Positions 45,401-56,200 of a stretch of DNA of 64,000 nucleotides are shown piece after piece (position 1 is the first letter of the stretch; each line of letters starts with the position of its first letter). Position numbers and translations under genes: made by a program. Source of the DNA: Trichobilharzia szidati (lineage: Eukaryota; Platyhelminthes; Trematoda; Strigeidida; Schistosomatidae); contig OX235279.1 in assembly GCA_944472155.2 (NCBI GenBank), forward strand, positions 140,154,920 to 140,218,919. The letters are read 5' to 3'. The notes below the pieces were generated by a model. The model had not been told where the DNA came from, did no database searches, and saw only the letters and a list, made by a program, of their open reading frames with translations.

Positions 45401-45860
45401 CAAGTTTTATTTTTAAACCAGAATTCACCTCCAACTGCGAAATCCAATTCATGTATACATAAATCGGAAAATGAGAGAGGTGGCTATCCACTCATTTTTC
45501 AGGATATATTTCAAAATCGTGAGTGTTTAGGTCCTTTGTGCGTTTGCTGTTTCGTAAAATTGAAATCACAATGTTTTTTTCTGCAGTTGAAGAGAATCCT
45601 GAAAATAAAATGATGAGCACATCTTATTCTCAAAATTTTTCTCGTTTCCTGTGATGAAAACAGTGATTAACTCACTCTATCATTCTTGGTTAAGGTTAGT
45701 ACTTTTATTTGAAAAATACAGTTTGCGTCACCTGTGTTAACTATATCAGTTTAACAGAAAGGAGAGTCTAAGAGAAATTTGACGGTAATAAGGAGTTTGA
45801 ATTACAGATTAATTAACCGGATAAACGAATTTACGAATTCCAACATAGTTTTCACTATAC

Positions 45861-46193
45861 ATGAACTCTTATATGTTCACAGGGGTCTATCATTTTTTGG
45901 AGACCAGAGGGGTGAAAAGAGAATACCAAAATTACCAGAAATTACAATACCTTCAACAGTCTTTTGGATTCACTTTGTCTTGTTTCAGTGTCTATCCAGT
46001 TAACTTTCAAGGCAGACGACGCATCCCAAAGAATAAACATGCAATCAAAAGGATAGAAATTTTATGTACAAATCTTTTCAATGGTGATGTGTTTCATACT
46101 TTGAAATCATTTGAAAACGGTGAAGTCATATGTGAACATGCGTCTCGCTTATTCCAAGTATCCGTTGCATCTGGTTATTACATGATGAGTTAA
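45861..46193 (+). CDS. Unassigned open frame, 110 codons
   Basis: The frame has even residue use and a basic segment (GRRRIPKNKHAIKRIEIL) followed by FNGDVFHTLKSFENGEVICE. No domain or repeat relative is recognised. An acceptor-like AG precedes GGGTGAAAAGAG at about 45909, so the real exon might begin there. It lies between a PLE and an RTE, and may belong to either or be a host exon. Confidence 0.25.
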   Translation: MNSYMFTGVYHFLETRGVKREYQNYQKLQYLQQSFGFTLSCFSVYPVNFQGRRRIPKNKHAIKRIEILCTNLFNGDVFHTLKSFENGEVICEHASRLFQVSVASGYYMMS

Positions 46194-46267
46194 TCATTCG
46201 GTGAAAATAACAAACTGTACTCTTGCCATGAGTTAAGATAACACCACTTTAAAAAGAATTAGTAATT

Positions 46268-47315
46268 TACCGTTATTATTATTGTTTCCTTTAATTCCTA
46301 GAGGAACATAGAGCTTCAGCCACACGTCTCCATTGCATTCAGTTCTCTGCCAAAGTTTTCACCGGCCTCCACGTCTGTCCACATGCTTTCACCTCCTCTT
46401 CACATTCTCTCCATGTAACCCTTACACTGATGACCACCTCGCCGCTTCCTATTCGGATTCCACTCGAGCGATGGCCTGGTGTGTGTTGTCACTTGATGGT
46501 TTTCTCAGAGTATGGCCAGTTCACCTCCATTTTTTCTTGCACAATCGGTTCCTGGTTGCTTCGCTCCCAGAAATCCCTCCCTGTTGCTGATCTTTTCTGG
46601 CACGCCATCTGATCTTGAGTAGTATTGAGCGAAGACAGCTGTTGATGAAGGTCTGTAGTTTGTTCGAAGTGCGCTTCGTGAAGCTCCAGGTCTCTGATCC
46701 ACATAGTAGCACTGACTTCACATTGGAGTTGAAAATCCACATCTTATTTTTCATGGTGAGTGCTGAGTGATGCTGACCTCCACACAGACCTGAGGGTAAT
46801 GAAAGCTTGCCTTGCTTTCCAGATCATCGCTTCGATATCCTCATCAATTCCGTCCGACTCTGGTTGAAAAGATGCTTCCCAGGTAGGTAGGTAGGTAGAG
46901 GAGGTTGATTCCTTCAGATTTCTCCCATTTATGCTGGCTGATTGTTGTCTGTTGTTGTTGCTGTTGGCCAGAAATCTTCATCACCTCTCTTTTCTCTATG
47001 TTCACATGAAATCCTATCTTCTCTGGATGCTTCTTGTGCCAACTAGTTTCTTTTCACTTGTATATTGTCCGGTTTGTGTGCAATCAGACATATATCGTCG
47101 GCAAAATCTATATCCTTCAGGTTTTTTGTGTGGATCCATTTTATGCCTGTCTTCTTGTTGCTCTCTGTCTGTCTGTCTGCGCATTATCCAGTTTACCGTA
47201 ATCAGAAAAATCATTAGACATAGTAGTAAGCCAGCTTGTCTTACTCAGATTTTCACTTCGAAGGATTCCGCTAGTTTCCCGCTGTGGATTACTGCCGTAG
47301 TTTCTAAAGCTAACT
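46268..47315 (-). mobile_element. RTE-type LINE, 5'-truncated
   Basis: Collinear with 55215-56230. 3' end CTATGTTCCTCTAGGAATTA and an AATAATAA tail at 46268-46310; C-terminal pieces with SVLLCGSETWSFTKRTSNKL (46640-46720); the end of the reverse transcriptase (MIFLITVNWIMR at 47180-47214). A (GGTA)n run at about 46881-46900 lies inside. Many frameshifts. Confidence 0.85.
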
Positions 47316-47450
47316 GTTGAAGGATTTCATAAAAAATAAAATAAATGTAATAGTTAAGATCACTTGAAAACATAAACATTTACGCATAATGCTGACTATG
47401 CAATTTCTCAGTACACTTAATTTTTTTGTAATCGAAAATTACATTGATAT

Positions 47451-47704
47451 AAGTATAAAACTTGGTCACTGTGGTAGAGTATAACTCCATAATAGATAAG
47501 ATTTTATTTTGATAAATCACACAGTGTTGTACAGTTATATTAACTGATGACGTTTCGAGCATAAACTATTGCTCATAATCATATCATATTGCTCATATCA
47601 AATCAACTTGATATGATTACGAGCAAGTATGTGCTCGAAACGTCATCAGTTAATATAACTGTAAAACACTGTGGGATTTATCAAAATAAAATTTTATCCA
47701 TAAC
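47451..47704. repeat. PLE terminal repeats as an inverted pair
   Basis: 47490-47590 is the reverse complement of about 47609-47704 with several changes; the gap is under 20 nt. Each arm carries GTGCTCGAAACGTCATCAGT (or its complement) next to a GAGC...GCTC hairpin. This is a tail-to-tail or foldback arrangement of the terminal sequence also seen at 37430, 39990, 40490 and 54486. Confidence 0.75.
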
Positions 47705-48365
47705 AAAAATTACATCTTATAAACCGTTATACGTGTCAGCCTTTTTTTTAAAAATAATTTCCTAATCTTTCATAATAATAAAAATAAGCAAAGTCACTCG
47801 GTAGTGTTGATCAGCTTAGCTGTTTGAATCATACAAACTGGGCACAATTTATTTGAAAGCAGAATCAGTGAAATTTATTTCCGTAACATGCAGTGATACT
47901 TAATCTGTACGTGATAGTTAAATTTCCTTTAAGTCAACTGATCATATTTCAGGGCGAAAGTTCATCAACATCTTTCAGCTTTAGAAGAAGAAAAAGACGT
48001 CTAATCATTTATAATTATTATTATGTTCATGATATATATAGTGATGGTTAACATATAGAAACGTTGCATTGGAATTTCCATTTGCGCAAATTCTCTGTAT
48101 ACTTCTTCTTCTGTTTTATTACAAAAATCTTTCAAATCTCTCCCTCACAGCTTAATCCGTTACCCAGCAGCTATTCAGGATTCTTGTAGATGACATCACA
48201 TACATTATATGTCCTATAAATCCTTATCACTCACACACGCCACACAAATACAGCGAACAGGAATAAATGTCAACGTTGTTATGTTCTTCAAACTGGTTGG
48301 ATTAATTGAGAAGCTGTCACTATCATTCCTAGCTTAAAAATAAAATGGGTGTTTGGCATTCTCAA
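47705..48365. other. Anonymous AT-rich sequence
   Basis: Nothing recognisable apart from short A/T runs. Confidence 0.4.
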
Positions 48366-48369
48366 TAGG

Positions 48370-48990
48370 TGAAGTCTTTATTCTGGCCAATGATGTTGAT
48401 TGAGATTAGCTGTCTTCCGAAGTTATTCTTATCATCCTGTTAATCTGCATTGGTCTGATAGCGTTTTAGCATGCAAGGCAATTAAAGATTCTCAGTTAAA
48501 CGAGCTATATGAAAAATATCTATTAGAGCTACAAATCCTGTTCTTCATTTCAGCAATATGTGTTCGTCCCCTCAAAAAAAAGAGTCAATGTACACAAATG
48601 ACTACATTAAGGTCATCCCACAGGAACACAAGCGCACAGTAATTTAGTAGAGAATTCATTTATAGCTGTGCATACATGGGATAAAAATCACAACTCTGAT
48701 TGGGACAGCATTTGTATTCTGAAATCTAATATGAACAAATGGAAACAAAGGTCAATAATAAAATCTATATTCACTAAAGGTTACACCGAATATATGTAAG
48801 AAGGGTGACTCCACACAACTGTCAACAACCTGGAATGTGCTTCTAGATACACGAAAACGAACGATTAAAAAATTGTCTATGCACATGATGACAAATCATA
48901 AAAGTGTGAATTAGAAAACAATTCCAACAGTTGGCGTGATCACAGGCAGTAATTTCGCTTAAACATTACCAAACGAAAAAATTATAATTG
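48370..48990 (+). mobile_element. Possible PLE endonuclease-tail remnant
   Basis: After 48610 one frame reads NTSAQ then, in a second frame, HTWDKNHNSDWDSICILKSN (about 48668-48730) and a KGYTEYM end. The spacing of H-W...NH..DW and the following K-R-I/ES stretch recalls the tail after GIY-YIG in retroelements. The 80-codon frame at 48400-48642 is not recognised. Confidence 0.35.
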
Positions 48991-49000
48991 AGTGTAAACC

Positions 49001-49232
49001 TTTTTTAATTCCTTTACTTTCCAAGTGGAACAGACAAATTCAAGGTAGAGCTTTGAAGTTTCGATAGCAGTGGTATTTCTTTTTACAGGATGGGGTTGCT
49101 AGCCTCATACCCAACCTCCCCTTTTTACCAGTCTTACTGCTGGCTTAGCGAGGTGAAGGAATCCGTCGGCTAGGGGTCGGACAAGGACCACCTGCGTGGT
49201 TGGCGAGCATTCTTCCTCTGTGCCACCGACGC
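49001..49232 (-). mobile_element. SINE (family 1), degenerate
   Basis: Minus-strand head GCGTCGGTGGCACAGAGGAA, an altered B box (TCCGACCCC), body with GGTTGGGTATGAGGCTAGC, and tail ending AAAGGAATTAAAAAAGG. Flanking GTAAAC/ACCGTAAAC may be a worn duplication. Confidence 0.8.
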
Positions 49233-50040
49233 TGACCGTAAACTAGTGATATATAATTATAATTATACAACATGGCTCTCTTTCGATCAACATTTTTACT
49301 GTGAACATATTCAATTGGATTACTATTTCACTGCACTTGTATTCAAACCGATATACCCATTACCCTCAAAAATTACAGCTTGTTAAAGATCAGATTCTAC
49401 TGGTTAAGAGCAGTTAACTGACTTGTAGCGTACTGTAGTTTGTATAAAACGTATTAAAAAGTGATAGATTCAGGCTGATAATATTTCTGCCAGATAATAG
49501 GAAATACGAAAAACGACATACAGTCCTGAAGAAATAATTGGTTCTTTTGTCACATTAGGATTCTATTTCTGAAGTTTGGTAGTTCATGACACTGTGTAAA
49601 TTAGACACAATCGTTAGAACATATTTGGACGATACGTTAGTAAATGAGGCGAAGCTAAAGGCAGTTTAATTCATAGTATCTAACCCTTAACTTTACATTA
49701 GGACCAGAAACTCAACATCACTATACAATCAATGCTTAAATGGCTCTTAACTACGGACAGTTAACTACAAGTCAGATAAGACAACTGCTATCATGAATTG
49801 GGCAGAACATAGACCGCGAAATTTTAGTTTCCTGTTATTATGAAAACCAATTTATACAAAAAGTAAAAGTCTGTTCTGATAACAGGAGAAATAAGCACTG
49901 AAAGCTGTAGAAATAATCATCACCAGAAATATGAAAGTGTCGAAGTTCAACAAACCACTTGCCCGTCACTTATATTAAATTGCTCTTTTTTTAAAACTAA
50001 AGATGCTCACAAAAACAGCTGAACTGGATAAAGTTATTTA
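49233..50040. other. Anonymous AT-rich sequence
   Basis: No gene, repeat family or RNA motif is recognised. Confidence 0.4.
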
Positions 50041-51035
50041 GCAAACCTACTAAACTTAAGAATCCCTAGTCAGGAATTTCAAATTATTTTCCGTTAACAG
50101 CAGAAAATCAGCATTACAGTGCTTCCGAAATAAGGGTCTTGTGTATTTCGAGTTTCCTAGAAACAACAAATCAAAGCAGACCAAGTTACCAACAGTTCCT
50201 AGAAAGGAGTTATTCTCACAAATTCAGTTCCTCGGGGAAAACATCAGCGAGATACTAACACAACATCTCAGAAATTCGGTAAAAAGAGCATTCCTTGCTG
50301 CTGAATTACGGTGTGTCTTCAAAACCACTCCTCTATTGCGTTCGTGAGTAAAAGATAAACTGCCTAATTTCGCCTCTTTAATATGCATCTACCAAATTAA
50401 CTGCTTCTGTGGAGTGTGCCAGTCACATAGGCCCTACAATTAGGCGTGTTCCTCGTCGGATTTGCGAACACCACCCTTCATAGTCGTTAAGTAAAGGACA
50501 AACAAAATCTATTCGTAGTGCTATTTTATCTCATCTTGTGGATACAGAACACAAGATTGACATTAACCATGCTTTCAGGGTCGTTTACCTCATATCCATG
50601 ATTCTTAACTTCGACTTAAGAGTTCGATTACTTAATATTGCTTAGGCCGTTGGGATCCACATTAATAAGACTAATTTATGCGTCCAAAAGAAGCTAGTTC
50701 AGATACTGTCCTTACCTTGGCTATCTAGGTTCTAATGATCCTCAAATGTTTGTAGAAATTTCCTTAATTTTATTTAATATTCTATTTGCTATTGTATTTT
50801 TATTATAATTATAATTTAAGCATCTTTAATGAACTGTAATTCCTGACATCTAACATTACAAGTCGATAGTATTTAAGGAGCACTAATATTGTTATTGACT
50901 ACTGTTCTAGAATATTCTATGTACATAAACATACATATATATAAATGTAGAGGCAGAAGAGATAATTATCGAAAATGATATTCTTTGCTCAATTATTTTG
51001 TGTTTTACAGATGTCTGAATGAATATTTCCTCTGC
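50041..51035 (+). mobile_element. PLE 3' part (copy 2 of a direct repeat)
   Basis: 50141-50347 encodes the connector with LPTVPRKELFSQIQFLGENI and a RNSVKRAFLAAELRCVFKTT stretch. The endonuclease side follows in other frames, then the shared 3' end CAGATGTCTGAATGAATATT near 51010-51030. Compared with copy 1 (42300-43345) this one keeps a longer frame. Confidence 0.8.
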
Positions 51036-53120
51036 ATTGAAATTCATGATTCATGAATGTAACTGAATGACAGTCACGCTTCTTAGATTTTAGAACACAT
51101 TTGGTACTGTTAACAGAATTCAATTTCTATTTGCAAATGTGTAAACTGTAACACCTGATAAACGTAGGCTTGTCGCAGTAAAGACTTGTGACTTTTAACG
51201 TATTAGTGTCACAGATTTATTTGTTTTGTCTATCAGAAAAAATTAGCTCCTATATCAAAAGCACCGATTGTTTGTAGAATAAATATTTGTAATAATTTTC
51301 TTGGCCTGAAAATACGGACATTTTATATGAATTTGGAAATTCTAAAGTGATACTTTTATCTGCTGCTATCCTACACGAGAACTGTTGGTTCCGTTTTGAT
51401 GAATAAACTGTCATTTCAAATCCGGCCATAATCAGTGTTAAACCCGTTTCAAGTGGATATTCTTGTGCCTTTGAAGTTAAAAAAGTAATAGAAAACTAAG
51501 TATCTTTGAGGGTATTGTGCCGATATAGCTCAGTATAGTGTACATGAGAACCAACCTAACTTGTCGTAATTCTGTGAAGCGAAAACTATAAATTAGAAAA
51601 CCGTTTAAATGATTAATTAAATGAAACAATCACGTTTACTGAAAAGAATTTTAAACACGATAAATATCATTGGAGATTTACAATGAAATTCGCACAATAT
51701 AAGTTACCTAGAATATGCACAGAAGTCATAAAGAAGATCTGTTTTATATGCTTCTGTAGCTATAGGTGTTTACATATCCTCTTCATATTCTAGTATACTG
51801 TACGACTCCAGACTTTGCTAACACTCAAAAGACATCATACCATTCTCCTATAAGCCTCATTCCTGCAACAATAAAATGTATTAAAGGATACTGTAAATTA
51901 TGAATTGTTGAATTCAAGCCTAATTTTGTAATGTCCAACATTCTCAGCTTGCAACCTAAGTACTCTTGGTTTGATTCCTGATGATGTCATGCATACTTGC
52001 TGCTAGGTAGTCCCACATTAGAATGGGCAAATTCTTTGGTTTTAAATAGTTTACTTAAATGCAGTTGGCGGCTGGCAAAGAAATCTACACCAAGAGTGGA
52101 AAAAAAAATGTTCTTATGAACTCAAAGTTTGCCTATTGTAGGAATCAAGGAAAAAGCTTTCAGTAATATCTTGATGGTTAGGATTGGGAACGAAGCGATC
52201 AATGAATTAAAGTCACTAGGATAAAAGAAACGGAAAGAAAGATTTGCGCATGCCAAACAGTTTGAGGCCTTTTTCGTATAAGTTAACCTTAAGATTTACA
52301 AAGAAAGTTTTTTTATACTCAACTGAACCTTCATTTCAAAGGAAAACAGACATTTTCACTCCTGGTCTATTAGTTAGTAAAACCAATAAAAGCACACCCG
52401 ATTTTTTTTTATTGAAGGCTTTCTAACAGTCCTAGAAGAGAAACTCTACAATTTTTCATCACACATAAAAATAACAGTGTCAGTATCAATATTAATAATA
52501 ATAATAGTAATAATAATAATGGTAATAATAACAATAACAACAGTAATAATAATATTGATATTATTATTAATAATAATAATAATGATAATCACTGGTGACT
52601 CGATTGGAAGTAGACAGTTAAACTGGTATTATTATTGTATCATTTTTATACAGTAAAACTAATTGAAACTGTTCACTGGTTTCTATTTCGGTTTTACATT
52701 TATTCTTCACAGCAAAAACAAAGTAACAAACTTCATATTTTAGTAACTAAACTAGAAGGTCAGAAGGAAAATAAAAAATAAATAATTTTATTTCAGTGGT
52801 CTCGTTGTTAAACATTCAGTAAAAGAGTAAATACTTAAATCCCTTCTGCATAATGCAGCTGTCTGACACTGGTTACCATAAGATAGAGGAAAACGCTATA
52901 AACACTAAAAAGAAAGGGAATATAAGCAAAGAGAAGAGAGGAAAGTAAAGTGTAGGTGTAATAGGATATACTTCTACAAGAGAAGTTAAACATCACAGTT
53001 CGATGCGGTATTGAAAAAAAACGCAACGTTTTTATGTGGTAAACTAGAAAGACATTCAAGCGTGTTAAGAGGAATTTTCCTACTAACGTGTTACATATTT
53101 TATAAATTCAAATTACTGAA
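51036..53120. other. Anonymous sequence with an AAT/ATT microsatellite
   Basis: 52486-52590 is an imperfect (AAT)n passing into (ATT)n, able to fold back. No coding signal. Confidence 0.45.
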
Positions 53121-53127
53121 GGTTTTA

Positions 53128-53204
53128 TCAGTCATCCGAATCGAATTCATCATAGGCACCATCTGATCTCGCCACAGAGATAACATTAGTACTCGGACTG
53201 GCTG
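53128..53204 (-). CDS. Unrecognised gene, last exon
   Basis: Acceptor CCTTGACTTTTAG; 24 codons and TGA at 53130-53128. It encodes ASPSTNVISVARSDGAYDEF ending in an acidic DSDD. The phase fits exon b. It is possible that this belongs to a different minus-strand gene. Confidence 0.6.
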
Positions 53205-56200
53205 CTAAAAGTCAAGGAAAAGAATAAACAAGAGATGATACCAGTTTTAGTACATAAAAGGTTTTATTATTTATTCAGCAAAGCTTAGAAACTTCTATTT
53301 CATCGTTTGGAATGTCATGTCAATCATTTCTTGATACAAAAACACATAACAGTAATAGAAATGAATTCTAGCCTCTGTAATTTTATGATACAGCGCCACC
53401 ATCATCCATTTTCATCAGTGAATACATGCCTTTTATACCCAACTTTGTGGACACAATCAGTTACAACTGCTCAGTAGGAAATTAGTAACTTCTCGAAAAT
53501 ATATTTTTTTATTCCTTTACTTCCCGGCTGGAACATAGGGCTTCAAGCTAGAGTTTTGAGGTTTCCGTAGTAGCGGCTTTATTTTTAAAGAGTGGGCTTG
53601 CTAGCCTCACGTCCAGCCTTCCCTTTTTATCGGCCTTACTACTGGCTTAGTGAAGTTTAGGAGTGCATCGTCCGGGGATCGAACCGCGAACTACATGCAT
53701 GGTTGCCGAGTATTCCACCGCTGAACCACCGACGCGCACAACTCGAAATTAGTCACCAATAATTCATGGATAAGGCTTCAAAATTCATCAAAATTTGGAG
53801 TAACATATGTAATGAGAGCAATAAGAAGCAAATCAAATTATGATATTAACTCTCTTTAAGTATACATCTATAGTAAGAAATATGAATACAATGTTTTCAT
53901 ACATTATGATAAATTTCTAATTTTATTTTAAATATCACTAATGTAAGCAGTTTGTTTCCACATAGTCAATGCTCTATCACAAGTTAGTCAATTCAGAATG
54001 GTGCACCATCTCATTCATCAGAATATTTTGTGGATACAAAAGTATGTGAATAGTGAGAATACATTCAACTTAGCACCTCATCACGATATTTGGCGTTGCC
54101 TAACAGAATAAATGGAAATTTTCTTGTCTATACATCACTGAGGGTACTCACTAGAACGAAGATTGAGGAAGAGTTAGAATTAAGCTTAGTAACTGTGATA
54201 AGAGACGAAGTCGTTTTGCATAGTTAAATATAAACAACCCACAACAGAGGCAACTGAAACAAGGACCACCCACGTCTACTCGTTGTCCTTCAGAAGATGC
54301 TAAATTAGGGGGACCATAATGCAGTATCCACTTACAAATTCACTGAATGATTGCCTCAGTGGCATACGAAAGTGACGAATGCTTGGTTGATACCAAAACA
54401 ACAATCGGAACCTTCAATAACGTGCTTCACTGGATGTGATAAAACTCAGTCGCAATAGTGAAGGTTCTCTTATATCTCTAATGTAAGAGTAGAATCGGGG
54501 CATTGAGGTAGAGTATGAAATAAGTTACTGTAATATTTCTCACAGTGAAACAGTAATAATAGGTGGATGAAGTTTCGAGCACAATTTGTTGCTCATAAAC
54601 ATATCATTGTATTGACACTACCGTGCGGAAGGACTTCCTTGAGCCGGTGGTACAGCGGTTAGGACGCTCGCCGATCATGCACATGGTCCGGGGTTCGATC
54701 CCCCGCCGACGCACATCTGATATCTATGGTCGGCCTGCAAAATTTGGGCTACCGATGTCACATGCTGAAAATTCCATACTTGTACCAAAAATACGGTGTG
54801 GAATCAAGCTGTAATCAAAACTATTAAAAATATTAAAATAATAATAATAAATAGTCGTCATCCGCTGGGTCCACTATTTCGGGAGTGAGGGAGAATACAG
54901 TCACTGCTGAGACCGGATGACTGTGGCACTATACAATTAAGTGACAGAAATTAAAATCCACAGACGACTGAATCCCAGCCCGAAAATACGCTTTCTAACG
55001 TAAAGGTTTCTGGGTTCAGTATCTAATAGAGTTGTAGATACACACTAATAAAATCTTCCAGACTGAAACGAAAGTGCTATTCAGTGTTTCCTGATTTTTG
55101 TGACTCACGTGGACAGTGAACAAATCTCAAACGAAATTATCCCATATTTTTGAATGGCTTAATGACATCTCTTAAACCGTCTGACTACGGACATTTATCA
55201 TCATGTAACCGCAATTATTATTATTACTGTTTCCTTTAATTCCTAGAGGAACATAGAGCTTAAGCCACACGTCTCCATTGCGTTCGGTTTTCTGCTAGAG
55301 TCTTCTCTTGGCTTCAAGTCTGTCCACACGCTTTCATCTCCTCTTCACATGACCTCCTCCAAGTCAACCTTGCACTGACGACCAACTCGCCGCTTCCCTT
55401 TCGGGTTCCACTCGAGCAATGGCTTGTCTAGTGATGTCACTTGATGGCTTGTTTCCTCAGAGTATGCCCAGCCAATCCATCTCCATTTCTTCCTACCTAT
55501 TTGTTTCACAATCGGTTCCTGCTGTGTTGGTTCGCTCATTGCCAGAGATCTCTGTTGCTGATCTTTTCTGCCCGGCCATCTGATCTTGAGTGGTATTGAG
55601 CGAAGACAACTGTTAATGAAGGTCTGTAGTTTGTTTGAGATGCTCTTTATGACGCGCAGTGCAAGTCTCTGATCAATATAGTAGCACTGACTGACTTCAC
55701 GTTGAAGTTGAAAATCCGGATCTTATTTTTGATGCTGAGTGCTGTTGACCTCCACACAGACTTGAGAGTAGTGAAAGCTTGTCTTGCTTTTCCGATTCTT
55801 GCTTTGATATCCTCGTCAGTTCCGCCCGCCTGTAGTTGAAACGATGCTTCCCAAGTAGGTAAAAGAGGTTGTTTCTTTTAGGTTCCTTCCACTTGTGCTG
55901 ATTGTTGTCTGTTGTTTTTGTTGTTGTTGTTGTTCTTGTCCAGGAATCTTCATCACCTCTGTTTTCTCTATGTTCACCTGAAGTCCAATCTTTGATGCTT
56001 CTTCTGTTAGCTTGTTGCTTTTCGCTTGCATAGCTTCCAGTTTGTGGGAAATCAGACATACATCATCGGCGAAGTCCAGATCCTCCAAGATTTTTGTGCG
56101 AGTCCATTTTATGCCTGTTTCCTCATTGCCCGCTGTTTGTCGCATTATCCAGTCTACTGCAATCAGGAAAATCATTGGAGATAGTAGGCAGCCGGCTTGT

